DNA of 64,000 nucleotides from Pseudomonas mandelii (GTDB lineage: Bacteria > Pseudomonadota > Gammaproteobacteria > Pseudomonadales > Pseudomonadaceae), in the NCBI RefSeq assembly GCF_006438925.1, contig NZ_RCZA01000007.1:352862-416861 (forward strand), read 5' to 3'. The translations under genes and the position numbers were made by a program. A model generated the notes under the pieces. It ran no database searches and had not been told where the DNA came from. It worked only from the letters and a program-made list of their open reading frames with translations. This document shows, in pieces, positions 18,101 through 25,839 of this stretch (position 1 is the stretch's first letter; every line of letters starts with the position of its first letter).

Positions 18101-18727
18101 TCAGATCAGATGATTACGCTTGGCAAAGTCCCTCAGGTGTACCGACGAATCCACGTTGAGTTTTCCAACCAGACGGGTCTTGTAGGTGCTGACGGTCTTG
18201 TGACTCAAGTGCATGATTTCAGCGATCGCCTTGTTACTGATGCCCCGGGCCAGATGCTGAAAGATCGTCAGTTCCCGGTCGGAGAGTTGATCGATCATCT
18301 GTTTTTCACTCAGTTGTATCGAGTTCAGCGACACCGACGCCGAGGGTAGCTGGGCGAAATAGGTGTAACCGCCCATCACGGCATGCACGGCTCTGTGCAA
18401 GTGCTGCAAGTCATTGGACTTGGCAACATAGCCCGCGGCGCCGGCGTGCATGCAACGATCCTGATAAAACATGGGTTCCTGGGACGTGAAGACCAGTACT
18501 CGACAGGGCACCCCACTGGTCTTGATCCGCGCCAGTACATCCAGCCCGTCGAGCGAGGGCATCACCAGATCCAGTACCACCAGATCAGGCTTGTGTTCGC
18601 GGATCATCGGCAAGACTTCATTACCACTCGCCGCTTCGTATATCTGCTTGAAACCCTCCTGCGCCAGTACGATTTTGACTGCGGCGCGAACCACCGGATG
18701 ATCGTCCACAATCAGCACTGACTTCAT
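18101..18727 (-). CDS. LuxR-type response regulator, BvgA/EvgA-like
   Basis: A 208-residue two-domain regulator. The receiver starts VLIVDDHPVVRAAVK and has the phospho-acceptor in LVVLDLVMPSLDG and the switch residue in VFTSQE. The C-terminal LuxR/NarL helix-turn-helix is LSDRELTIFQHLARGISNKAIAEIMHL. ATG 18727 has AGGAG upstream and begins at the conserved receiver strand, so the longer 18763 frame is not needed. It is co-transcribed with the hybrid kinase downstream, and a degenerate receiver gene lies 109 bases upstream. Confidence 0.93.
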   Translation of the reverse strand: MKSVLIVDDHPVVRAAVKIVLAQEGFKQIYEAASGNEVLPMIREHKPDLVVLDLVMPSLDGLDVLARIKTSGVPCRVLVFTSQEPMFYQDRCMHAGAAGYVAKSNDLQHLHRAVHAVMGGYTYFAQLPSASVSLNSIQLSEKQMIDQLSDRELTIFQHLARGISNKAIAEIMHLSHKTVSTYKTRLVGKLNVDSSVHLRDFAKRNHLI

Positions 18728-18836
18728 GGCAACTCCTGTGCAACAAAAACGACGATTGAACAATCAATGCCCATGAGCCCGGCCCGGTTGAACGCGCCGG
18801 CTGCGCAAAGACTTTTGCATGGAAAACCGGGCGCAA

Positions 18837-19250
18837 CTACCTGACAGAAATGACAGTGCCGACGAACGGTAGACGAGGGTCGATGATCGCCATCAGCCGC
18901 GCAATAGACGCCAGATCAGGCAGCATTGCGTGGCTCACCTCAACGGTCTGTTGAACGCAGGCAGGAATGGGCGGCAGTTGCGCCTGCTGACCGTCATAGA
19001 TCAAGGCGTGATGAACCTGTTGGTTATCAAGGAAAAAATCGAACAGGTTCAAAGCCCCGCCCGCCAGCGAGGCATTGATGACCACCAGATCAAAAGGCTC
19101 GCAACCGTATTCGACCAGGGTCAACAGCTCTTCAAGGCTGTGCACCGGTGCTATCCGGTAGTAGTCGAGTTGATTGAACAGTCGCTCGACCTTCATGCGG
19201 TGAAAATGCAACTCGTCGGCGATCAGGATACGTAAGGCTTTGTTCGACAA
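18837..19250 (-). CDS. Degenerate receiver-domain (pseudo-receiver) protein
   Basis: A 137-residue single-domain protein with a CheY-like pattern: first strand RILIADELHFHR, middle strand FDLVVINASLAGG and fourth strand HALIYDG. The position of the phospho-acceptor aspartate is Asn (VIN instead of VLD), and the usual Thr/Ser-plus-Lys switch is not evident. Classical phosphorylation is therefore unlikely. It is encoded just upstream of the BvgA/BvgS-like pair on the same strand and may act as a partner or anti-partner in that relay; that role is inference from position only. Confidence 0.75.
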   Translation of the reverse strand: MSNKALRILIADELHFHRMKVERLFNQLDYYRIAPVHSLEELLTLVEYGCEPFDLVVINASLAGGALNLFDFFLDNQQVHHALIYDGQQAQLPPIPACVQQTVEVSHAMLPDLASIARLMAIIDPRLPFVGTVISVR

Positions 19251-19400
19251 CGTGGGCCCCCAGGAGGGTATCGAATTCGTGAGGGCGCAAGGCTACGGAA
19301 GACCCGTCGATCTTTCTGTAGGACTTTTCCTAAAAACTGCAACCCTCGTCCGGTGACCTGGGAAGTTAAAGTCAAAAAACCGTCCGGACACGGTACTTCT

Positions 19401-19497
19401 GTAGGAGCTGCCGCAGGCTGCGATCTTTTGATCTGGCTGCTCGACAATTTCGCTCGAAGATCAAGATCAAAAGATCGCAGCCTGCGGCAGCTCCTAC
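19401..19497. repeat. Inverted REP pair
   Basis: GTAGGAGCTGCCGCAGGCTG at 19401 and the inverse ending CTGCGGCAGCTCCTAC at 19497. It lies between mgtA and the pseudo-receiver gene. The rest of 19251-19508 holds nothing I can identify. Confidence 0.88.
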
Positions 19498-19508
19498 ATC
19501 TGGCAGCA

Positions 19509-22211
19509 TTACTGCCAGCCAAACCGGCGAACATAGAATCCCTTCACGGCCTGGGTCAGCGCCATATAGGCCAGCAGAATCACCGGCAGGAACACGAAGT
19601 ACAGCGACGGCAGCGCCTGTAATTTGAAGTAGTGCGCCAGCGGTCCCATCGGCAGGAAGATGCCGACGGCCATGATGATTCCAGTCATTACCATCAGTGG
19701 CATCGCTGCGCGGCTTTGCAGGAACGGGATTTTCGGTGTGCGGATCATGTGCACGATCAGCGTCTGGGTCAGCAGCCCGACCACGAACCAGCCGGACTGG
19801 AACAGGGTTTGATGATCCGGGGTATTGGCGTCGAAGACGTACCACATCAAGGCAAACGTAGTGATGTCGAAGATCGAGCTGATCGGTCCGAAAAACAGCA
19901 TGAACCGGCCAACATCCGCTGGCTGCCACCGCTGCGGTTTGCTCAGCATTTCTTCATCGACGTTATCGAACGGAATGGCGATCTGCGAAATGTCATAGAG
20001 CAGGTTCTGCACCAAGAGGTGCATCGGCAGCATCGGCAGGAACGGAATGAAGGCACTGGCCACCAGCACCGAGAACACGTTGCCGAAGTTCGAGCTGGCG
20101 GTCATTTTGATGTACTTGAGCATGTTGGCGAAGGTCCGACGCCCTTCCAGTACGCCCTCCTCCAGCACCATCAGACTTTTCTCCAGCAGGATGATGTCCG
20201 CCGCTTCCTTGGCGATGTCCACGGCGCTGTCCACCGAAATGCCAATGTCGGCGGTGCGCAGGGCTGGCGCGTCGTTGATACCGTCGCCCATGAAACCGAC
20301 GACATGACCGTTGCCCTTGAGCAAACGCACGATGCGTTCCTTGTGCGACGGGGTGAGTTTGGCGAAGACGTTGGTGCTCTCCACCGCCACCGCCAGTTCG
20401 GCGTCGCTCATCCGCTCGATGTCGTTGCCCATCAACAGGCCTTGTTGCTCCAGGCCGACTTCGCGGCAAATCTTCGCGGTCACCAGTTCGTTGTCTCCGG
20501 TCAGCACTTTCACCGCCACGCCGTGAGCGGCAAGGGCTTTAAGGGCCGGCGCGGTGCTTTCCTTGGGTGGATCGAGAAACGCCACGTAACCGATCAGCGT
20601 CAGCGCCTGTTCATCCGCCAGGCTGTAGGTATCGCGCCCTTCAATCATCGGCCGCGCTGCAACCGCCACCACGCGCAAGCCTTCGGCATTGAACGATGCG
20701 GTGACCTGACGAATCCGCGCCAGCAATTCATCGCTCAGTGCTTCATCGACCTCGCCGTGACGCACCCGAGTGCACACCGCCAGCACTTCTTCCACCGCGC
20801 CCTTGCAGATCAGCAGGTGCGAATGATCGCGCTCGGCGACCACCACTGACATCCGACGGCGAGTGAAGTCGAACGGGATCTCGTCGACCTTGCGAAACGC
20901 CGTGCCGACTTTCAGTTCACGGTGGATTTCCACGTGTTCGAGCACCGCCACGTCCAGCAGGTTTTTCAGGCCCGTCTGGTAGTAGCTGTTGAGGTAGGCC
21001 ATTTCCAATACGTCATCGGAATCGTTGCCCCAGACATCGACGTTACGCGCCAGGAAGATCTTGTCCTGAGTCAGGGTGCCGGTCTTGTCGGTGCACAGCA
21101 CGTCCATGGCGCCGAAGTTCTGGATCGCGTCGAGGCGTTTGACGATGACTTTTTTACGCGACAGGAACACCGCGCCCTTCGCCAGGGTCGAGGTGACGAT
21201 CATCGGCAGCATTTCCGGGGTCAGGCCCACGGCAATCGACAGCGCGAACAGCAGCGCCTGGGTCCAGTCGCCCTTGGTGAAGCCGTTGATGAACAGTACC
21301 AGCGGCGCCATGACGAACATGAAGCGGATCAGCAGCCAACTGACTTTGTTGACGCCAGTCTGGAATGAAGTGGGTGCGCGATCCGTAGCGCCAACCCGCT
21401 GGGCCAGTGCACCGAAATAAGTGTTGTTGCCGGTAGTCAGGATCACCGCCATGGCCGTGCCGGACACCACGTTGGTGCCCATGAACAGAATGTTGTCGAG
21501 GTCCAACGGGTTGCGGGTGTCACTGTCCTGCTGACGGGGGAATTTTTCCACCGGCATCGATTCGCCGGTCATCGCGGCCTGGCTGACGAACAAGTCCTTG
21601 GCGCCGATCACCCGGCAATCGGCGGGAATCATGTCGCCGGCCGAGAGCACGATCAGGTCGCCTGGCACCAGTTGCTTGATCGGCAGCTCGGTACGTTGCG
21701 CATCCCGACGCAACACCGTAGCGGTGTTGCTGACCATCGCCTTGAGCGCGTCGGCGGCCTGGTTGGATTTGGTTTCCTGCCAGAAGCGCAGCAAGGTCGA
21801 GAGCACCACCATGGAGAAAATCACGATGGCGGCTTTCATGTCCTCGGTCAGCCAGGAGATGACCGCGAGCAACGTCAGCAGCAAGTTGAACGGGTTTTTG
21901 TAGCAGTGCCACAAGTGGGTCCACCACGGCAGAGGTTGTTCGTGCTCGACTTCGTTAAGGCCGTATTGCACGCGCAGTGCATCGGCTTCGAGTTCACTCA
22001 GGCCATCGGTGTGGCTGCCAAGGTTGTTCAGCAGTTGGCCGGTGTCGCTGTTGGCAGCGCTCACCAGGGTTTGCGCCAGGGTGGGCGGCACCTCGCGGCT
22101 GACCGTGGTGTCGGTGAAGTTTTCCAGCAGCGCCAGGCGACGGAAGTGTCGGGCGATGTGGCGGGTGCGCAGGAATCCGGCGAAGAATTCTTTGAGCAGG
22201 GTCAGGTTCAT
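19509..22211 (-). CDS. mgtA: Magnesium-translocating P-type ATPase MgtA
   Basis: A 900-residue P3B-type ATPase that imports Mg2+. It shows the phosphorylation motif DKTGTLTQD, the TGES actuator loop (AAMTGESMPVEKF), the hinge GDGINDAPALR and about ten membrane helices, the last four in the C-terminal quarter. Length and order match MgtA/MgtB. GGGGGAA precedes ATG 22211. The ~500-base upstream region has hairpins and a 20-codon ORF, possible leader control. No PhoP box could be confirmed by eye. Confidence 0.95.
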   Translation of the reverse strand: MNLTLLKEFFAGFLRTRHIARHFRRLALLENFTDTTVSREVPPTLAQTLVSAANSDTGQLLNNLGSHTDGLSELEADALRVQYGLNEVEHEQPLPWWTHLWHCYKNPFNLLLTLLAVISWLTEDMKAAIVIFSMVVLSTLLRFWQETKSNQAADALKAMVSNTATVLRRDAQRTELPIKQLVPGDLIVLSAGDMIPADCRVIGAKDLFVSQAAMTGESMPVEKFPRQQDSDTRNPLDLDNILFMGTNVVSGTAMAVILTTGNNTYFGALAQRVGATDRAPTSFQTGVNKVSWLLIRFMFVMAPLVLFINGFTKGDWTQALLFALSIAVGLTPEMLPMIVTSTLAKGAVFLSRKKVIVKRLDAIQNFGAMDVLCTDKTGTLTQDKIFLARNVDVWGNDSDDVLEMAYLNSYYQTGLKNLLDVAVLEHVEIHRELKVGTAFRKVDEIPFDFTRRRMSVVVAERDHSHLLICKGAVEEVLAVCTRVRHGEVDEALSDELLARIRQVTASFNAEGLRVVAVAARPMIEGRDTYSLADEQALTLIGYVAFLDPPKESTAPALKALAAHGVAVKVLTGDNELVTAKICREVGLEQQGLLMGNDIERMSDAELAVAVESTNVFAKLTPSHKERIVRLLKGNGHVVGFMGDGINDAPALRTADIGISVDSAVDIAKEAADIILLEKSLMVLEEGVLEGRRTFANMLKYIKMTASSNFGNVFSVLVASAFIPFLPMLPMHLLVQNLLYDISQIAIPFDNVDEEMLSKPQRWQPADVGRFMLFFGPISSIFDITTFALMWYVFDANTPDHQTLFQSGWFVVGLLTQTLIVHMIRTPKIPFLQSRAAMPLMVMTGIIMAVGIFLPMGPLAHYFKLQALPSLYFVFLPVILLAYMALTQAVKGFYVRRFGWQ

Positions 22212-22227
22212 GACAGTTCCCCCAGGG

Positions 22228-22290
22228 TCAGCCGGGAAACCGTCGAGCAGGCGTGTCGATGCGCCGCGATGACGACAACAAGTCGAACAT
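22228..22290 (-). other. Candidate leader ORF upstream of mgtA
   Basis: A 20-codon frame (starts MFDLLSSSRR, ends RRFPG) whose stop lies 16 bases before mgtA, overlapping the spacer to its ribosome site. It has no strong ribosome site of its own and lacks the proline-rich stretch of Salmonella MgtL, so it may be chance. Confidence 0.25.
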
Positions 22291-22618
22291 CACGCACGGT
22301 TCAGCGTCGATGAGAGGGACGTCGGGACACGGACCAGGACCGGCCGCGATCAGGATGCCGCTGCTCGCTTTTCGGCGAGACAACGGCACAAAAAAGTGGC
22401 GCGTTATCTTGCCGGGAAGGTGCCGGTTATCGAAACCGGCCGACTACTGTCACTCGAACAAGTACCCACTGTGGGTCTCCGCTATTGATTGAAAACGCGC
22501 GAAGCTTACGCCCCGATTTCTGGAGAGTAAACGATGCAAAGCCGTGTGGAGGGGGAATCGCGGGGTTCTTCAGGAAGGGTTCAGGATTTTGGATTTGTGC
22601 TGTTCTTCAGGGCCTCTT

Positions 22619-22693
22619 CGCGAGCAAGCCCGCTCCCACAATGGGCCTGCGTTCACAGGAAAAAATTTGGGAGCGGGCTTGCTCGCTCCCACA
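22619..22693. repeat. Inverted REP pair (GGGAGCGGGC type)
   Basis: CGCGAGCAAGCCCGCTCCCA at 22619 and inverse TGGGAGCGGGCTTGCTCG at 22668, ending CCCACA at 22693. It lies between the mgtA leader and the thioesterase. Confidence 0.85.
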
Positions 22694-22718
22694 GGTGTTG
22701 AGTGATGCTGAGACTGGG

Positions 22719-23453
22719 TCAGGCGCTGACGGCCATGGCATGCCGCCGATGATGAACGCCCAGCTGATCCTTGATCACCCGCAACACCTTGGCTTCGTGC
22801 TCGTGGATAAAGAAGGGTCCGCCAGCGAGCATGTCCACCGAGAAACTGCCATGGGTTTCCTTGCGCCAACCGATCAGCTGCTCGGTGGTGGCGCGATCAG
22901 CCTTGCCGCCAAGCACATGGATCGGGCACTTGAGCAACGGGCGCTGTTGCGGTTCGAAACGTCCGCATAATAGAAAGTCCGCGCGCAGGGCCGGCAGTGT
23001 CAGGTTCATCAGCTCTTCGTTGGCCAGCACCTCTTCACTGGTGCCGTTGAGGGTGCGCAATTGCTCGATCAATTCAGCATCGGTTTTGGGCTCGGCGAAC
23101 CCCCTGTCGTAGTCGGCCCGCATTGTGGGTGCGGCGGTACCTGAAGCGAACAGCGCCACCGGTTCCGGGCAGCCCAGCGAGCGAAACGCATGGGCCATCT
23201 CACAGGCCAGCAACGCGCCAAGGCTATGACCGAACAGCGCGTACGGCGCCTTGAGCGTGGCTTTTTGTTCCTGCGCCAGTTGCAGCGCCAGGCGTCGCAT
23301 GTCGGTGTGCAAGGGTTCGCCAAACCGCGCACCACGCCCCGGCAATTCCACGGGTTGCAGCTTGAGCCACTCCGGCAGTTTGCGCCGCCAGCGGCTGTAG
23401 ACCATGGCACTCGCGCCCGAATAGGGCAGGCAGAGCAATGTCAGCTGGGTCAC
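22719..23453 (-). CDS. Type II thioesterase, PvdG-like
   Basis: A 244-residue alpha/beta hydrolase of the TEII family that frees stalled or mis-primed acyl groups from NRPS carrier proteins. The opening LTLLCLPYSGASAMVYSRW, the nucleophile elbow GHSLGALLACEMA and a late His (GPFFIHEHE) fit the GrsT/PvdG type. A PvdS-like promoter lies just upstream (23486-23509), pointing to pyoverdine synthesis. No NRPS gene is in the window, so it is separated from its presumed partners. PvdG is the likeliest identity. Confidence 0.85.
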   Translation of the reverse strand: MTQLTLLCLPYSGASAMVYSRWRRKLPEWLKLQPVELPGRGARFGEPLHTDMRRLALQLAQEQKATLKAPYALFGHSLGALLACEMAHAFRSLGCPEPVALFASGTAAPTMRADYDRGFAEPKTDAELIEQLRTLNGTSEEVLANEELMNLTLPALRADFLLCGRFEPQQRPLLKCPIHVLGGKADRATTEQLIGWRKETHGSFSVDMLAGGPFFIHEHEAKVLRVIKDQLGVHHRRHAMAVSA

Positions 23454-23485
23454 CGGGTTTACCTCAAAAGTTGTCTATCAAGAGA

Positions 23486-23509
23486 ACGGATGAGCGCCGA
23501 CGAGAATTA
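23486..23509 (-). promoter_or_regulatory. PvdS-like iron-starvation box
   Basis: On the minus strand TAATT (23509-23505), 16 bases, then CGT (23488-23486). The PvdS consensus is TAAAT-N16-CGT, so there is one mismatch. It lies about 32 bases before the thioesterase start. Confidence 0.5.
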
Positions 23510-23525
23510 GTCGTACAGATAACCC

Positions 23526-23614
23526 TGTGGGAGCGAGCTTGCTCGCGATAGCGGTGTATCAGTCAACATGAATGTGGCTGCCAGACCGCTATCGCGAGCA
23601 AGCTCGCTCCCACA
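23526..23614. repeat. Inverted REP pair, 29-base perfect arms
   Basis: TGTGGGAGCGAGCTTGCTCG... at 23526-23554 and its exact inverse at 23586-23614. It lies between the MFS gene and the thioesterase. Confidence 0.9.
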
Positions 23615-23622
23615 TTTAGTCA

Positions 23623-24795
23623 TCATTTCAAGTGGCGGAAGCTTTGCACTGCGGAACCGAGGACCACGGCGCCAGCGGCGACGGCGACCCAGAATCCGCT
23701 CTGGGCTCCAAATGCATCGATAAGCCAACCCGAACTGGCCGCACCCATCGCCACGCCAATGCTCAATCCGGTCACCAGCCAGGTCAGGCCTTCGGTGAGT
23801 TTGGCCGGCGGCACGATGCGCTCCACCAACGCCATCGCCACAATCAGGGTCGGCGCAAAAAACAACCCGGCGACAAACACCGCCAGCGACAGCCCGAGAA
23901 TGTTCGTCGCCAGCAGCAACGGCAACGTAGTCACCGCCGTCGCCACTCCGCCGTACAGGAACAGTCGCGGCAACGGCAGTTTCGAGCGCAACGCCCCGAA
24001 CGCCAAACCGGCCAGGCACGAGCCGATGGCATACACCGACAACACAATACTCGCCGCCGCCGGCTGGCCCTGCTGCTGGGCGAACGCCACGCTGACCACG
24101 TCCACCACACCGACGATGGTGCCCATGGCGACCATCAACAGCATCAGCAACTGAATCTCGCTGGAGCGAATGATCGAGCCCTGATGATGTTCTTCATGAG
24201 GATGAATCGCTGGCTCGGTGTCACGTTGCAGCACAAACGCCGTCACCCCGATCGCCAGCATCAGCAACGCCGCCAACGGCCCGGCCTCGGGGAACGCCAC
24301 CACGCACAACCCCACCGACAGCGGCGGCCCGACAATAAAGCAGACTTCATCCAGCACCGATTCCAGCGCATAAGCCGTTTGCAGCTCAGGCTGGCCGCGA
24401 TACAACTCGGTCCAGCGCGCCCGCACCATCGCCGACATGCTCGGCATGCAACCGGCTAACGCTGCGAACACAAACAACGTCCAGTGCGGCGCCTGCAAGC
24501 GAGTGCAAAGCAACACCAGCAACAACGCCCCGCCACCGATCAGCGCCGAGACTGGCAAGATCCGACGCTGCCCGAAGCGGTCCACCAGCCGCGAAACCTG
24601 CGGCGCACAAAACGCCGTGGCCAAGGCAAACGTCGCCGCCACTGCGCCAGCCAATCCATACCCGCCCTGCAGTTGCGAGAGCATGGTAATCAGGCCGATG
24701 CCAGTCATGGAAATCGGCATGCGCGCGATCATCCCGGCCAGCACAAAAGCACTGCTGCCTGGGGCTTTGAACAGCTCGCGGTAAGGGTTTGCCAT
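23623..24795 (-). CDS. MFS transporter
   Basis: A 390-residue, 12-helix MFS protein. It opens with ANPYRELFKAPGSSAFVLAG, with MIARMPISMTGIGLITMLS in helix 1, and has the loop motif SRLVDRFGQRRILPVS after helix 2. It resembles uncharacterised pseudomonad permeases. The upstream frame to 24990 includes REP sequence, so I start at ATG 24795, although its ribosome site is weak. There is a REP pair on each side. Substrate unknown. Confidence 0.87.
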   Translation of the reverse strand: MANPYRELFKAPGSSAFVLAGMIARMPISMTGIGLITMLSQLQGGYGLAGAVAATFALATAFCAPQVSRLVDRFGQRRILPVSALIGGGALLLVLLCTRLQAPHWTLFVFAALAGCMPSMSAMVRARWTELYRGQPELQTAYALESVLDEVCFIVGPPLSVGLCVVAFPEAGPLAALLMLAIGVTAFVLQRDTEPAIHPHEEHHQGSIIRSSEIQLLMLLMVAMGTIVGVVDVVSVAFAQQQGQPAAASIVLSVYAIGSCLAGLAFGALRSKLPLPRLFLYGGVATAVTTLPLLLATNILGLSLAVFVAGLFFAPTLIVAMALVERIVPPAKLTEGLTWLVTGLSIGVAMGAASSGWLIDAFGAQSGFWVAVAAGAVVLGSAVQSFRHLK

Positions 24796-24885
24796 GGGTG
24801 CCGGTCTCAACAAGGGCCTGCAAGTTGCCATAAGCCTGATTGAGGGGAAAGCAGGCAATTGTTGGTTGAATGTGAAGGCCTTGAA

Positions 24886-24969
24886 GATCAAAAGATCGCA
24901 GCCTTCGGCAGCTCCTACAGAAGATCGCATTCCACTGTAGGAGCTGCCGAAGGCTGCGATCTTTTGATC
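24886..24969. repeat. Inverted REP pair, 33-base perfect arms
   Basis: GATCAAAAGATCGCAGCCTT... at 24886-24918 and its exact inverse at 24937-24969. It lies between divergent genes. Confidence 0.9.
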
Positions 24970-25038
24970 TTGCAGCTGAACTCTCTGCAACTCAAACCAG
25001 TCAGCTAATTAAGCCCTCAACTCAAGGCGCTGACGTTC

Positions 25039-25839
25039 ATGCAGATTTCCCTCGACCAACAAGTCGCCCTGATCACCGGTGCCAGTTCCGGCATCGGTGC
25101 CGGCGCGGCCAAGGCCCTGGCCGCCGCCGGTGCCGCCGTGGTGATCAACTACAATTCCCAGGCCGCCCCCGCCGAGGAGCTGGCCCGGACGATCAATGCT
25201 GAAGGCGGTCGCGCCATCGCCATTGGCGCCGACGTCTCCAAAGAAGCAGACGTCGAACGGTTATTCGCACAAACCCTCGAAGCCTTCGGTTTTCTGGACA
25301 TTCTGGTCGCCAACTCAGGCATGCAGAAAGACGCATCGGCCGTGGACATGAGTCTCGACGACTGGAACCAGGTGATTGGCGTCAACCTCACCGGCCAGTT
25401 CCTCTGCGCCCGCGCCGCCCTGCGAATTTTCAACCGGCAAGGCATTCGCGATGGAATCTCGCGGGCCGCGGGCAAGATCATCCATATGAGTTCGGTGCAC
25501 CAGCGCATTCCCTGGGCCGGTCACGTCAATTACGCCGCGTCCAAGGGTGGCGTCGACATGCTGATGCAAACCCTCGCCCAGGAAGTCAGTCACCAGCGCA
25601 TCCGCATCAACGGCATCGCGCCGGGCGCCATTCGCACGGCGATCAATCGCGCCGACACCGAAGGCGTCGCCGAGCAGGAGCTGCTCAAACTCATTCCTTA
25701 CGGCCGCGTTGGCGATGTCGAGGACATCGCCAACGCGGTGGTCTTCCTCGCCTCCGATGCGTCCGACTACATCGTTGGCACCACCCTGTTCATCGACGGC
25801 GGCATGAGCCTTTATCCGGAGTTTCGCGGCAATGGCTGA
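25039..25839 (+). CDS. Short-chain dehydrogenase, glucose 1-dehydrogenase type
   Basis: A 266-residue classical SDR. It shows the cofactor motif TGASSGIGAGAA near residues 13-24, NSG in place of the NNAG structural motif, the catalytic Ser in HMSSVH, and YAASK (Tyr-x3-Lys). The C-terminal pattern FLASDASDYIVGTTLFIDGGMSLYP is that of Bacillus-type glucose dehydrogenases. Its end overlaps the start of the GH15 gene by 8 bases, so the pair probably acts together: glucosidase releases glucose and this enzyme may oxidise it. The sugar specificity is inferred. Confidence 0.9.
   Translation: MQISLDQQVALITGASSGIGAGAAKALAAAGAAVVINYNSQAAPAEELARTINAEGGRAIAIGADVSKEADVERLFAQTLEAFGFLDILVANSGMQKDASAVDMSLDDWNQVIGVNLTGQFLCARAALRIFNRQGIRDGISRAAGKIIHMSSVHQRIPWAGHVNYAASKGGVDMLMQTLAQEVSHQRIRINGIAPGAIRTAINRADTEGVAEQELLKLIPYGRVGDVEDIANAVVFLASDASDYIVGTTLFIDGGMSLYPEFRGNG

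Larger units (their letters stand above)
22212..22718 (-). promoter_or_regulatory. Leader/intergenic region of mgtA
   Basis: This 507-base gap contains, on the mgtA strand, a GCCGGTT-TCGAT-AACCGGC hairpin (about 22425-22443), a CTCGC-N6-GCGAG hairpin (about 22365-22380), a short leader frame and, further up, a REP pair. No conventional gene is seen. A structured 5' leader is plausible but not proven. Confidence 0.35.

Noticed and set aside
13085..24969. Repeated palindromes considered as a CRISPR array
   Set aside because: The units are inverted, widely scattered between genes and lack regular spacers or cas genes; they are REP elements.
24796..24990. Extended start of the MFS protein
   Set aside because: Again reads through REP sequence; the conserved N-terminus begins at 24795.
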